From positions 1,364,001 through 1,428,000 of the forward strand of contig OZ245326.1 in assembly GCA_965225915.1 (NCBI GenBank): DNA of 64,000 nt, given 5' to 3'. Source of the DNA: JAAXHH01 sp965225915 (GTDB lineage: Bacteria; JAAXHH01). A program made the position numbers and the translations under genes. Below are positions 8,335 through 17,629 of the stretch, piece by piece; the stretch's first letter is position 1, and each line of letters begins with the position of its first letter. A model generated the notes under the pieces. That model worked only from the letters and a program-made list of their open reading frames with translations. It made no database searches and had not been told where the DNA came from.

Positions 8335-9258
8335 ATGGCCACGCTGCCTGAGGCCGAATACATCTGGTTCAATGGGAAACTGGTACCCTGGCAAGACGCC
8401 AGGATTCACGTGCTGTCTCACGTGGTGCATTACGGCTCGAGCTTCTTCGAAGGCATGCGCTGCTACAAGACGAGCCAGGGTCCCGCGATATTCCGGCTCG
8501 ACGAACACGTGGACAGGCTCTTCGATTCCTGCAAGATCTACCGGGTGGAAATCCCCTATAGCAAGGACGAGGTCCGCGAGGCCATCCTCGAGACCATCCG
8601 ATCCAACAAACTCGTTTCCTGTTACGTCCGTCCCGTGGTGTACCGCGGGTACGGTCTGCTGAGCGTCGATCCCATGGGCTGCCCCGTGGAAGTCGCCGTG
8701 GGCGCGTGGAACTGGGGCACCTATCTCGGCGACGACGCACACGAGAACGGGGTGGACGTGTGCGTCTCTTCCTGGAACCGTCCCGCGCCGAATACCCATC
8801 CGGCCCTTTCGAAGGCGGGCGGCAACTACCTCAATTCCCAGTTGATCCGGATGGAAGCCATCGAGAACGGGTACAGCGAGGGCATCGCCCTGAATACCCA
8901 TGGCCTGATCAGCGAAGGCAGCGGCGAGAACATCTTCCTCGTGAAGGACGGCACGGTCATCACGAACAGCCTGGCGGCTTCGGTCCTCGGCGGCATCACG
9001 CGCAACGCCGTCATGACGCTGGCCCAGGACGCCGGATTCAGGATCGTCGAACAGGATATCCCCCGCGAAATGCTCTACATCGCCGACGAGGTGTTCTTCG
9101 TAGGCAGCGCCGTGGAAGTGACGCCGGTTCGGTCCATCGACCGCATAGCCATAGGCGACGGATCCCGCGGTCCGGTCACGAAGGAAATCCAAGAACGGTT
9201 CTTCGGGATCACCACCGGCGACCGCGAGGACGTCCACGGCTGGCTGACGTACGTGTGA
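8335..9258 (+). CDS. ilvE: Branched-chain amino acid aminotransferase
   Basis: The 307-residue protein is a fold-type IV PLP aminotransferase of the BCAT group I type (begins MATLPEAEYIW). Motifs include FFEGMRCY near residue 40, VRPVVYRGYG, the PLP-lysine region ALSKAGGNYLNS, EGSGENIFLV and the C-terminal GSAVEVTPVRSID. It makes or breaks down leucine, isoleucine and valine. The ATG at 8335 is preceded by AAAGGAG, and the predicted promoter lies in the gap shared with ribD. leuCD is 20 kb away, so the pathway is dispersed. Confidence 0.93.
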   Translation: MATLPEAEYIWFNGKLVPWQDARIHVLSHVVHYGSSFFEGMRCYKTSQGPAIFRLDEHVDRLFDSCKIYRVEIPYSKDEVREAILETIRSNKLVSCYVRPVVYRGYGLLSVDPMGCPVEVAVGAWNWGTYLGDDAHENGVDVCVSSWNRPAPNTHPALSKAGGNYLNSQLIRMEAIENGYSEGIALNTHGLISEGSGENIFLVKDGTVITNSLAASVLGGITRNAVMTLAQDAGFRIVEQDIPREMLYIADEVFFVGSAVEVTPVRSIDRIAIGDGSRGPVTKEIQERFFGITTGDREDVHGWLTYV

Positions 9259-9292
9259 TTCGTTTGTTTTTTTCTTAATACCAATTTGAACT

Positions 9293-10210
9293 ATGAAGAG
9301 TATCGGATTCTCGGACTACGAAAAACTAGCGATTGATCAGATCCACGCCTGGAAAACCCCTGAATTAACTTGGTTTGGACAGGCGATGCAGGTTGTGAAT
9401 TGGCCACTGAACAAAGCTGGTGACGCTGTCCTAAATACTCCGGGTATTGGTGAGACTATAAGGAAATCCATCAGCGGTATTGTACGTGTCAGTAACGACA
9501 TTGCTCAGTGGACCGTACGAGCAAGGGTCAGACCAGAGGCGATATACAAAGAGTTCAGAGCGTCAGGGTACGATGTCGATAATGCTAAATGTATATTTAA
9601 CTTAGATCTTGAAGAAATCGACAAAACTGTAGGCTTCTTAGACGCGAAATACAAGGGAGTTGCAAGTTTAGAAGGCGCAGCTACTGGAGCCACTGGCATC
9701 ATTGGTTTAGTTGCAGATATACCATTGCTTGTTTCTTTGAATTTGCGGGCTATCGGTGAATACGCTACGTATTACGGTTTTGATATCTCTTTACAGTCAG
9801 AACGACTGTTTGCCATGAACGTATTGGGATTAGCTTCCAGTCCAAAAGATGCTTCGAAGCAAGTTGCAATGTCTGAACTTGTCCGAATTGCAAAAGAGGT
9901 CGCTGCTAAGAAAACCTGGAAGTCGCTAGAGGAGCATGCTTTTGTAAGGATCATACAACATATTGCGCGAGCACTCGGTATCCGACTTACAAAAGCGAAA
10001 TTGGCTCAATTTGTGCCCGCTGTTGGAGCGGTCGTAGGTATGGGGTTTAATGCCTATTTTACTTCAAGAGTGTGTGAGGCATCGTACAACCTGTATCGTG
10101 AAAGATTCCTGGCTGCTAAATACGGCCCAGATATCATCGAAGCCACTGTCGAACCAGCAGACGACTTAGATCCCAGATATGAGGAATCATTTGAAGACAT
10201 ACCCAACTAA
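9293..10210 (+). CDS. EcsC family protein
   Basis: The 305-residue protein matches the EcsC family pattern: helical throughout, with the central EGAATGATGIIGLVADIPLLVSLNLRAIGEYA region (conserved as G-A-A-T-G, then a hydrophobic hairpin at about 130-165) and a second glycine-rich hydrophobic segment, VPAVGAVVGMGFNAYF. EcsC was named from the Bacillus ecs operon; its biochemical role is unclear. Base composition and codon choice are clearly AT-richer than both neighbours, and no strong Shine-Dalgarno sequence precedes the ATG. This suggests lateral acquisition of a single gene between ilvE and the propeller gene. Confidence 0.75.
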   Translation: MKSIGFSDYEKLAIDQIHAWKTPELTWFGQAMQVVNWPLNKAGDAVLNTPGIGETIRKSISGIVRVSNDIAQWTVRARVRPEAIYKEFRASGYDVDNAKCIFNLDLEEIDKTVGFLDAKYKGVASLEGAATGATGIIGLVADIPLLVSLNLRAIGEYATYYGFDISLQSERLFAMNVLGLASSPKDASKQVAMSELVRIAKEVAAKKTWKSLEEHAFVRIIQHIARALGIRLTKAKLAQFVPAVGAVVGMGFNAYFTSRVCEASYNLYRERFLAAKYGPDIIEATVEPADDLDPRYEESFEDIPN

Positions 10211-10273
10211 CTACCGTCTCTACTCTAGATTAAGAATGTTCATACACATTCCAAGTTTGCCCTGCCGTTTCCG

Positions 10274-11415
10274 CTACCCCACCCACACCGGGTGATCCGC
10301 ACCCTGGTGTTCGTATCCATCCGTCAACATGCGAGGGTCGCCGCCGTCGGCGTTGACCAGCCAGATGCTGCCAGGAGAACCAACATCGGCGCGGCAAAAG
10401 GCGAACATGGAACCGTCCGGCGACCAGGCCGCACGGAAGTTCCAGACGCGGGATTCGTAGGGTATGAACTCCGTTTCCTCGCCTGTAAAGGGGTCGAGCA
10501 GGCAGATGGCAGTACCGCCTCGGGCGTTTTCGGGGTAGTAGTCCCGGTTGAAATGATCGGTGTCCGGCCGTTCCGCCTGGTATGGCCAGGCCGTTCGGGA
10601 ACCGGGTTCCGCGCGGGTGTAGGCAACCCTTTTTCCGTCGGGGGTCCACAGGGCGATATTGGAACCGCCGCCCCGGGTTTCCGGGTCGCCGTAGGATGTG
10701 GCGAACCACTGGCGCTGGCCCGTCGTGACCTTCCGGTTTATCGACCCGTCCCGGCTGCCCAGGCAAAGGTCCGCCCAGTCGTGTCCCGGATCGTCGGGAT
10801 AGTGGCAGTCCTGGTAGATCACCCATTTCCCGTCCGGCGACCACATGGGTCCGAAGTACAGGTGGCCCTGCGCTGCGGCGACTTCCACCCTGTTGCCTCC
10901 GTCCATGTCCGCGACAAAAACGCAGTAGCTGTCCCGATCTGCCAGCATGGTCGAATGGTACGCGATCTTCTGGCCGTCCGGGCTGATCTGGACGCAGTAG
11001 ACGAATCCGTCTTCAGCGCCCGTGACCTCCCGTGGGTCTGAACCATCCAGGTCCATGGTCCAGATACGCTGTTTCCCGTCGACGATCGGGTTCACCAGGA
11101 GACGATCCTCCCCCGGTAGGATGTGGCTGCACACCATGAAAGGCGCGGGGCGGTTTTTAAGGGCGATCTCCTCTAACAGACAGTTTTCTTCAGGTCATAA
11201 ATCCAGAGATGGACCCTCACGTTGCCTTCCCAGGCCTTGCCGGGTTCGTAGCTGGACACGATCACCCTGCGCCTGTCATCGAAGACGGGTCCCCAGCCCC
11301 AGCTGGCCATGCCCGGCACGTCCAGGTGAGGATACCATGTACTCGAATCTTCCAGTTCGAATACGCCCAGGCGCCCGCGGGAATTGAATAGCAGCCGGAG
11401 ACTAGTGTTGTTCAT
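10274..11415 (-). pseudogene. TolB/PD40-like beta-propeller protein, split by a frameshift
   Basis: Two adjacent reading frames form one propeller protein of about 380 residues. The first starts at the ATG at 11415 (MNNTSLRLLF) and stops after YDLKKTVC near 11173. The second is open from about 11180, reads LLEEIALKNRPAPFMVCSH through the junction, and ends at 10274. One indel near 11170-11190 would join them without loss. Repeated WSPDG-type blades (QISPDGQKIAYHS, MWSPDGKWVIYQD, WTPDGKRVAYTR, WSPDGSMFAF) show PD40/WD40-like repeats, as in TolB and oligogalacturonate lyase relatives. The ATG overlaps the stop of the upstream DUF3187 gene (ATGA) and has GGAGGAG before it. It may be a real decay, a programmed shift or a sequencing error. 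Confidence 0.65.
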
Positions 11416-12515
11416 GGCGATCTCCTCCACACGATCCCGGCATGGAGCCCGATGTCAGGGGTATTCTGGTACTGGCTGAGATTCTCGGTGAGGGCGATTT
11501 CGAGCGTAGCTGTCCCCGATAGTGCGTACCTCACGCCGCCGCTCATCTCGAAGGCCGTGCGGTCCAGGGGACCCAGCACGCTATCCGGAAAGGGGCCGGT
11601 GTTGCCCTGTGCCTGGATCAGCGCCGCCAACCGGTTCGTAGCCCGGTATTCGAGGGCCAGCATGTGCGTCGTTATGGACCGCAGGGGGAATCCCTTGCCC
11701 CGGGACGGTCTCCCCAACCGGCTATGGGCGATGTTATAGTGGACGGCCAGGATCTTTGCCGGCCACCAGGTCGCGAACAGTGCCGCCTGGATATCGAATC
11801 CCCCGCTTCCGGTCAGCGCTTCCAGGTTGCCCGTGGGCAGCTTCACGGCGCTGGCCAGTGCCAGGTCGAGGACGCCCGCGCGACGGTACAGCGGCGTCTT
11901 CATCCGAAGGACAAGATCTCCCGGCCTGATGGCCGCGGCCTCCGCGCTCTCTATCCAGAATCGGCCGTTTCGTACGACGTATACCCCGTAGTCGTTCCGT
12001 GGGGTCTCCTCCCTGCCCCCGTTGGTCAGGTTGAACAGGCGGTGGAATCCCTCCACCGTGCCGTCCAGAAAACCCCCGCCGTGCTTCATGAACGGTAGAG
12101 TCAGGCCGATCTGCAACCGCGGCAGGATTTGCCAGTCCAGGTCCACTGCCAGACGCAGGGTCTCCGTATCCGCAAACAGCCGATATTCGTTCAGCGGCGC
12201 GGCCTGGAAGTAATCGCCGGCGACACCTGGGTCGCCTACGGGACGCGTGACCGCGTAGGTATTGGCGTAGTCCAGTCGAACCGCCCACTGCATCGATCCT
12301 CGTGGCAGGAGGTTTCCCGCCTCGGGACGGAGTCCTAGGAACAACATTCTGACCGGGAACTGGTCGCGCTGTATGAAGGGACCGGCGGGCGGAGATTGGG
12401 AGTAGGTGGGACAGGCGATGAACAACAAACTGCAGATAACCGCCTGCCGCAGGATGCGTCCCGCGTTTATGGAACACCTTTTACGCGGGATGTAGTGGAA
12501 TGGGAATCCGGCCAT
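11412..12515 (-). CDS. DUF3187 family outer-membrane beta-barrel protein
   Basis: The 367-residue product has an N-terminal signal-like segment (RILRQAVICSLLFIACPTYSQS, residues about 20-42, split as RILRQAVICSLL and FIACPTYS). The mature part begins with the DUF3187 hallmark FPVRMLFLGLRPEAG and alternates polar and hydrophobic strands, as expected for a porin-like barrel. Function is unknown. I prefer the ATG at 12515 because GGAG lies about nine bases upstream; a GTG at 12593 would add 26 residues. The stop overlaps the start of the propeller gene, so the two are translationally coupled and may share a role at the outer membrane. Confidence 0.75.
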   Translation of the reverse strand: MAGFPFHYIPRKRCSINAGRILRQAVICSLLFIACPTYSQSPPAGPFIQRDQFPVRMLFLGLRPEAGNLLPRGSMQWAVRLDYANTYAVTRPVGDPGVAGDYFQAAPLNEYRLFADTETLRLAVDLDWQILPRLQIGLTLPFMKHGGGFLDGTVEGFHRLFNLTNGGREETPRNDYGVYVVRNGRFWIESAEAAAIRPGDLVLRMKTPLYRRAGVLDLALASAVKLPTGNLEALTGSGGFDIQAALFATWWPAKILAVHYNIAHSRLGRPSRGKGFPLRSITTHMLALEYRATNRLAALIQAQGNTGPFPDSVLGPLDRTAFEMSGGVRYALSGTATLEIALTENLSQYQNTPDIGLHAGIVWRRSP

Positions 12516-12605
12516 TCGACGCTCCAGCCCTGGGTCGTTCCGGCCAGGGATCCGCGATACGGATTTCAGCCAGTAGACACCGGTGTCCTGCACGCCGTAT
12601 GCGAT

Positions 12606-14417
12606 TCAGCCTATGGAAGCCAGCGTCTGGCCCGCGATCACCTGGGCGCCCGGGTTTGTGGAAACTTCCCTCACGGTTCCACTGACGTCGGTGGTGACCT
12701 GCATTTCCATCTTCATGGCCTCCAGGACCACGATGACGTCGCCTGCTTCAATAACCTGGCCGGGGGTGACCGCCACGCTGAGTACTTTTCCGGGTATCGG
12801 CGCCTTGACCGGCGTGGTTCCCTCGCGGTCCGGCGCGACCGCCGGAGCCCCGGCCCCATCGGGTTGCAGGTCGACTTCGTAGGCCCTGCCGTTGACGGTG
12901 GCCGTTTTTCCATCGATACGCAGCGCGTATCTTCTGCCATTGACCGTCACCTGGTATCCCCTGGGACCGTCCGGGTTGGATGACGCGGCTTCCTGGAGTT
13001 TCTCCCGGTCCGACGCTGCCTGCTTGCGCACGCCGATCACACCCTCGCCCTTCAGGTAGGCCAGTCCCCGCTCGCCGCAGGCCGCGACGATGAAAATGTT
13101 CTCGTCCGTGTCCTCGACCCCAGCGGCTTTCAGCACCCTGCGCGCCGCCTCGACGCCCTTCTTTGGATCGTCGTCATTGAGTTCCAGGACGGGCCGTTCA
13201 TTGGTCGGCAGGCCGAGCTGTTCCGAGGCGATTCCCACGACTTCGGCGTCTGGCGGGACGGGCGTCCTGCCAAAATAGCCCAGGACCATCCGGCCATAAT
13301 CTTCGGCGATCTTCTTCCAGGGCCCGATCATTACGTTGTTGAAGGCCTGCTGGAAGTAGAACTGCGAAACCGGCGTGACCGACGTGCCGTATCCGCCCTT
13401 CTCCACGACCTCGCTCATGGCCTTGATTATGGCCGGATACCGGTCCATGATCCCGTTGTCCCGCAACATCTGCGTGTTGGCGGTCAGGGCGCCGCCCGGC
13501 ATGGGGCTCCACGGAAGCAGAGGTTCGACAGTGACGGCCTCGGGAGGAAGGAAATAGGCTTTCATGCACTCCTTCAGGATCTCTTCCGCCTCGCGGACGC
13601 CGTCTAAGTCGATGTCAAGGTCGTATTCCGTGCCGCGGAGCGCGTGCCACATGACGAGGATGTCCGGCTGCGACGTGCCGCCCGACACGGGCGCGAAGGC
13701 CAGGTCGATGGCGTCGGCCCCGGCATCGAGCGCCGCCTGGTACGCCGCTACGGCGATGCCGGCCGTTTCGTGGGTATGGAAGTGGATCCAGGTGCCCTCG
13801 GGAAGGAGCTTCCGGGCGGCCCTGACGGATTCGTACACCTTGGATGGAACAGCCGTACCCGACGCGTCCTTGAAACACACCGAATCGAAGGGAATGCCGG
13901 CGTCGAGGATCTTCCGCAGCGTCGCCGTGTAGAATGCCTCGTCATGGGCGCCCGAACATCCAGGCGGCAGTTCCATCATGGTGACGCACACCTGGTGCCT
14001 GAGACCGGCTTCGGTGATGCACCGTCCGCTGTGAACCAGGTTTTCCACGTCGTTCAAGGCGTCGAAATTCCGGATGGTCGTCATGCCGTGCTTTCGGAAC
14101 AGCTGCGCGTGCAACCGGATGATATCGCCGGGCTGCGAATCCAGCCCCACCACGTTGACGCCCCTGGACAGGGTCTGCAGGTTGGCGTCGGGACCGGCCG
14201 CGCTCCTTATGGCGTCCATGCGATCGAAGGCGTCTTCGTTGCAGTAGAAATAGGGCGACTGGAACATCGCGCCGCCGCCGGCTTCGAAGTATTCGATCCC
14301 CGCGTCCCGTGCGGCTTCCACGGCGGGCAGGAAGTCCCGGGTAAAAACGCGTGCGCCATAAACGGATTGAAATCCGTCCCGGAACGTGGTGCACATGAAA
14401 TTTACTTTCTTCTTCAC
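12606..14417 (-). CDS. oadA: Oxaloacetate decarboxylase-type alpha subunit (carboxyltransferase plus biotin carrier)
   Basis: The 603-residue protein has a DRE-TIM barrel carboxyltransferase domain (about 8-290: FRDGFQS metal-binding loop, catalytic-lysine region VCFKDASG, HFHTHETAG with the metal histidines), a PYC_OADA-like second domain (about 300-470), and a C-terminal biotinyl domain with the biotinylation site VLEAMKMEMQV near residue 565. In the family this subunit moves CO2 from the substrate to biotin. The barrel sequence is divergent (FRDGFQS rather than RDAHQS), so the 2-oxoacid substrate is uncertain. GTG start at 14417 with AAGGGA upstream. Third gene after the gamma and beta subunits. 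Confidence 0.85.
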   Translation of the reverse strand: MKKKVNFMCTTFRDGFQSVYGARVFTRDFLPAVEAARDAGIEYFEAGGGAMFQSPYFYCNEDAFDRMDAIRSAAGPDANLQTLSRGVNVVGLDSQPGDIIRLHAQLFRKHGMTTIRNFDALNDVENLVHSGRCITEAGLRHQVCVTMMELPPGCSGAHDEAFYTATLRKILDAGIPFDSVCFKDASGTAVPSKVYESVRAARKLLPEGTWIHFHTHETAGIAVAAYQAALDAGADAIDLAFAPVSGGTSQPDILVMWHALRGTEYDLDIDLDGVREAEEILKECMKAYFLPPEAVTVEPLLPWSPMPGGALTANTQMLRDNGIMDRYPAIIKAMSEVVEKGGYGTSVTPVSQFYFQQAFNNVMIGPWKKIAEDYGRMVLGYFGRTPVPPDAEVVGIASEQLGLPTNERPVLELNDDDPKKGVEAARRVLKAAGVEDTDENIFIVAACGERGLAYLKGEGVIGVRKQAASDREKLQEAASSNPDGPRGYQVTVNGRRYALRIDGKTATVNGRAYEVDLQPDGAGAPAVAPDREGTTPVKAPIPGKVLSVAVTPGQVIEAGDVIVVLEAMKMEMQVTTDVSGTVREVSTNPGAQVIAGQTLASIG

Positions 14418-14513
14418 TTCAGTCCCTTCGTGATTGGAGACAGGTTGTCACTGTTTCTACTTACCCTTGTCACTACACCGTATATACACTTAGTATCTAC
14501 ATGCCCACTGAGT

Positions 14514-15644
14514 CTACATCCCCACCAGTACCGACCAGAGTATTCCCGCGCCGATGGCGGAACCAAGGACGCCCGCCACGTTTGGCGCCATGGCGTGAAA
14601 CAACAGGAAGTTCTGCGGATCTTCCCGGTGCGCTTCGACCTGGGCTACCCTCGCCGCCATGGGTACGGCGGAGACGCCCGCGGCGCCGATCAACGGGTTG
14701 ATCTTTTCCTTCGTGACCAGGTTCATGAACTTGGCGAAGAGTACGCCGCCGGACGTCGCGATGCAGAAGGAGATCACACCCAGGGCAAATATGAAGAGCG
14801 ATTGCAACGAGAGAAAGGCCTCTGCCTGCGTGCTGGCGCCGACCGAAAACCCCAACAGAATGGTGACGATGTCGATCATCGACGTGCGGGCCGTGTTGGC
14901 CAGCCGCTCCGTGACGCCGCATTCCTTGAGCAGGTTGCCGAAAAATAGCATGCCCACCAGCACGACCGAATCCGGCGCGATCATCGCGGCGATGATAAAG
15001 GCCATGATGGGAAAGACGATCTTTTCCCGTTGTGATACCTCCCGGGGCGGCGCCATGCGAATGAGCCGTTCCTGCCGCGAAGTCAAAAGTCGCATGATGG
15101 GCGGCTGAATGATGGGTACCAGAGCCATGTAGGAATACGACGCGATGGCGATCATGGAGAGCAGGTGGGGTGCCAGTTTCGAAGAGAGGAAAATTGCCGT
15201 TGGGCCGTCCGCGCCGCCGATGATGGCAATGGCTCCGGATTCAGCCGGCGTGAATCCGATGGCCATGGCGCCCAAGAGGGTCAGGAATATGCCGATCTGC
15301 GCCGCGGCGCCCAGGAGGACGAGCCGCGGGTTGGACAACATGGCCGAAAAATCAGTCATGGCCCCAATGCCCAGGAAGATCAGGGGTGGGAAGATCCCTT
15401 CCTTTACCCCAAAGTAGATGTAGTATAGTACGCTGCCTTCATCGTAGACCCCGTGGCCGTCTCCTTCCAGCATGGGGATGTTGCCCAGCATCACGCCGAA
15501 TCCGATGGGCACCAGCAACAGCGGTTCGTAGCGGCGGGCGATCGCGAGGACGATCATGACCAGGCCGATGAGGATCATTATGGCATGGCCAGGAGTCGCC
15601 GCGGCCAGGCCTGAACCTGACAGAAAATCATACAGTATCGTCAT
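14514..15644 (-). CDS. oadB: Sodium-translocating decarboxylase beta subunit
   Basis: The 376-residue membrane protein matches the OadB/GcdB/MmdB family. Conserved elements include the glycine-rich segment AIIGGADGPTAIFLSSKLAP and PNVAGVLGSAIGAGIL near the C-terminus, both in membrane re-entrant regions that bind sodium in this family. It uses decarboxylation of carboxybiotin to export Na+. ATG at 15644; it lies 24 bp after the gamma subunit gene and 96 bp before the alpha subunit gene. Confidence 0.93.
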   Translation of the reverse strand: MTILYDFLSGSGLAAATPGHAIMILIGLVMIVLAIARRYEPLLLVPIGFGVMLGNIPMLEGDGHGVYDEGSVLYYIYFGVKEGIFPPLIFLGIGAMTDFSAMLSNPRLVLLGAAAQIGIFLTLLGAMAIGFTPAESGAIAIIGGADGPTAIFLSSKLAPHLLSMIAIASYSYMALVPIIQPPIMRLLTSRQERLIRMAPPREVSQREKIVFPIMAFIIAAMIAPDSVVLVGMLFFGNLLKECGVTERLANTARTSMIDIVTILLGFSVGASTQAEAFLSLQSLFIFALGVISFCIATSGGVLFAKFMNLVTKEKINPLIGAAGVSAVPMAARVAQVEAHREDPQNFLLFHAMAPNVAGVLGSAIGAGILWSVLVGM

Positions 15645-15668
15645 TGAAATCCGCCCGTATGGCCGTGT

Positions 15669-15932
15669 TTACCGGGTGTTGTTTTCCTCGTCGAGAGCGA
15701 ATCCGATGGCCGCGGCCACGGCTTCGTCGTCGTGCGTAGCTTCCTGATCGGAGGTAGGTTGCGGGTGTTCAGGGAGAATACCCCCTAATGCCGCCATGAC
15801 CTTCGGCAGCATGGCAATGCAGAGGCTGATTATGACGAGGGCCAGAAACACGATGAACATGCCAGTGAACGCGATATCGAGGCCCTGGCCGTCCATGATG
15901 CGTTGCCAGCCGATATTCAGGGGAATGGACAT
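15669..15932 (-). CDS. oadG: Sodium pump decarboxylase gamma subunit (OadG-like)
   Basis: A small protein with one membrane segment (GMFIVFLALVIISLCIAML) preceded by a short outer part and followed by a charged tail (PTSDQEATHDDEAVAAAIG). This is the OadG layout, in which the subunit assembles alpha on beta. The tail's VAAAIGFALDEE resembles the C-terminal AAAIAAAI motif of the family. I chose the ATG at 15932 (87 residues); a GTG at 15953 would give 94 residues and cannot be excluded, as neither start has a clear Shine-Dalgarno sequence. Confidence 0.8.
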   Translation of the reverse strand: MSIPLNIGWQRIMDGQGLDIAFTGMFIVFLALVIISLCIAMLPKVMAALGGILPEHPQPTSDQEATHDDEAVAAAIGFALDEENNTR

Positions 15933-16089
15933 TAGCCGTTTGACAGAATCCACGATGACATTAAGATATTAGCGATGGGTCCAAGTAAAAGTCGGTATGC
16001 ACTCCGGGCAAGTGAATTATAGCGCAGCCGATGGTGTACACGTGGCAGCGTCAGCAGCCCATTCAAAGACCGGCACACGGAAATCAGGG

Positions 16090-17397
16090 ATGAACAACGA
16101 TACCAGGAATAACACGTACGCGCTGATCGCGGACCGGCTGTGGGACGGCGTGTCCGACGGGACTAAATCCGGAGTGGCCGTGGTGGTAAAAGACCGCCTT
16201 ATCGACGCGGTGCTGCCGGTCTCCGAAGTCCCCGCAGGCTTGGAGGCCGTTCCGCTGCCCGATTGTACGCTCCTGCCTGGCCTGATGGACGCCCACGTCC
16301 ACTACAGTTCCGTCATGGGACCGGCTTTCCTGGCCGCCGGCGTTACCACGATCCGTGACGTGGGCAACGATTTGCAGTGGATCCTCGGCGAGCGCGACCG
16401 CCACGCGGGAGACCTGTCCGCGGGTCCTGCCATCCTTTGCTGCGGCCACCTGCACGACGGGCCAAGGGTTTACTGGCCCCACATGGGCCGCGCCCACGGC
16501 GGGCCCAAGGAAATCGCCGCTTCGATCCGGCGGCATGTGGAAGCCGGAGTGGACGCGATAAAGCTATACGCGGGACTGGATCCCCCAATGCTGAAGGCGG
16601 CTATTGACGCCGCCCATGAATCGGGTAAATTCGTTGTGGCCCATCTGCATGCGACGTCCGCCGAAGATGCCGTACGCTGCGGCCTGGATGAATTCGAGCA
16701 CCTGGCCGGATGCGGCGTGGCATGGCGCGCGGCGTCCCAGGTGGAAGACGATCTCATGATCGATCAACTCCTGGAAAGCGACGTGATCATAGATCCGACC
16801 CTGGTGGTCTGGGACCGGCTCGGCCGCATCCTGGACCGGCCTTTCCACCACGACGCCCGGAGGGCCTGGGTCCACCCCCGCCATCTCGACATATGGCAAC
16901 GGTACCGCAGTCGTTTCGGGCCGGCGGAAGACCGGTGGCGCTACCAGGGCGCCATGGTGCACCTTAAGCGTTTCCTGCGTCGGGCCCATCAACGGGGAGT
17001 TACCGTGGCACTGGGAACCGATACGCCCTTTCCCCACCTCGTACCGGGGATGAGCGCGCACGACGAACTCGCCATGTACGTCGACGCCGGAATCCCGGCC
17101 GTGGACGCGCTCCGTTCGGCCACTTCGATTAACGCCCGGGTGCTGGGCATTGATGACAGGACGGGTTCAATCAGGCCGGGGCTGCGGGCCGATCTCGTGG
17201 CGGTCCGGGGGAATCCCCTCGAACGAATCGAAGATATCGGCAACGTGGCGTGCACAATGCGCGAAGGACGGCGGTTCGAACCGCCCGGTCTGCTGCAAAC
17301 CGTGGAGGCAACTTTCGATGAGGAACCCGATGGCGCGGTCACCCGGGACCTGCTGGATTACGTCGACGGTAAACAGGTGAATCGACCGACTTCATGA
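16090..17397 (+). CDS. Metal-dependent amidohydrolase (imidazolonepropionase/prolidase-like)
   Basis: The 435-residue protein is an amidohydrolase-superfamily TIM barrel. Visible metal and catalytic motifs are DAHVHYS, a lysine in the IKLYAGL strand, VVAHLHAT, DEFEHLAGC and ALGTDTPFPH (the terminal Asp). C-terminal RPGLRADLVAVRGNPL is the typical small beta-sandwich closure. The substrate is unknown; this subgroup cleaves cyclic amides or dipeptides. I chose the ATG at 16090 because family similarity begins at YALIADRLWDG. It is divergent from oadG and overlaps the next small gene by four bases. Confidence 0.82.
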   Translation: MNNDTRNNTYALIADRLWDGVSDGTKSGVAVVVKDRLIDAVLPVSEVPAGLEAVPLPDCTLLPGLMDAHVHYSSVMGPAFLAAGVTTIRDVGNDLQWILGERDRHAGDLSAGPAILCCGHLHDGPRVYWPHMGRAHGGPKEIAASIRRHVEAGVDAIKLYAGLDPPMLKAAIDAAHESGKFVVAHLHATSAEDAVRCGLDEFEHLAGCGVAWRAASQVEDDLMIDQLLESDVIIDPTLVVWDRLGRILDRPFHHDARRAWVHPRHLDIWQRYRSRFGPAEDRWRYQGAMVHLKRFLRRAHQRGVTVALGTDTPFPHLVPGMSAHDELAMYVDAGIPAVDALRSATSINARVLGIDDRTGSIRPGLRADLVAVRGNPLERIEDIGNVACTMREGRRFEPPGLLQTVEATFDEEPDGAVTRDLLDYVDGKQVNRPTS

Positions 17398-17597
17398 AAC
17401 AAATGATCAAAGATATCCTGTTCAGCCTCGTGATTTCAACCTTTACGGCGGGAATTCCCGCTGTCGGCGCCAGTACGCTGCTGGCCATGACCGGGTTGAT
17501 CGAGGACGACTGGGTGCTGATCTGGATCTTCCTGGCCCTGGCGATACCCCTTTTCATTTTTACTTACATGCGTGTAATGCGAAACCCGCGAGACTGA
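17394..17597 (+). CDS. Small two-span membrane protein
   Basis: A 67-residue protein with two hydrophobic segments (LFSLVISTFTAGIPAVGAST and VLIWIFLALAIPLFIFTYM) and a positively charged C-terminus (RVMRNPRD). The ATG overlaps the stop of the amidohydrolase as ATGA, which implies coupled translation and supports a real gene. I do not recognise a family. It could anchor or accompany the amidohydrolase at the membrane. Confidence 0.6.
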   Translation: MKQMIKDILFSLVISTFTAGIPAVGASTLLAMTGLIEDDWVLIWIFLALAIPLFIFTYMRVMRNPRD

Positions 17598-17629
17598 GTG
17601 TGTGAGCAAGACAGGAGCGCGTATAAGCA

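Noticed and set aside
10230..10255. GAATGT-TCATAC-ACATTC hairpin after the EcsC gene as a terminator
   Set aside because: Stem is short, AT-rich and without a U-run.
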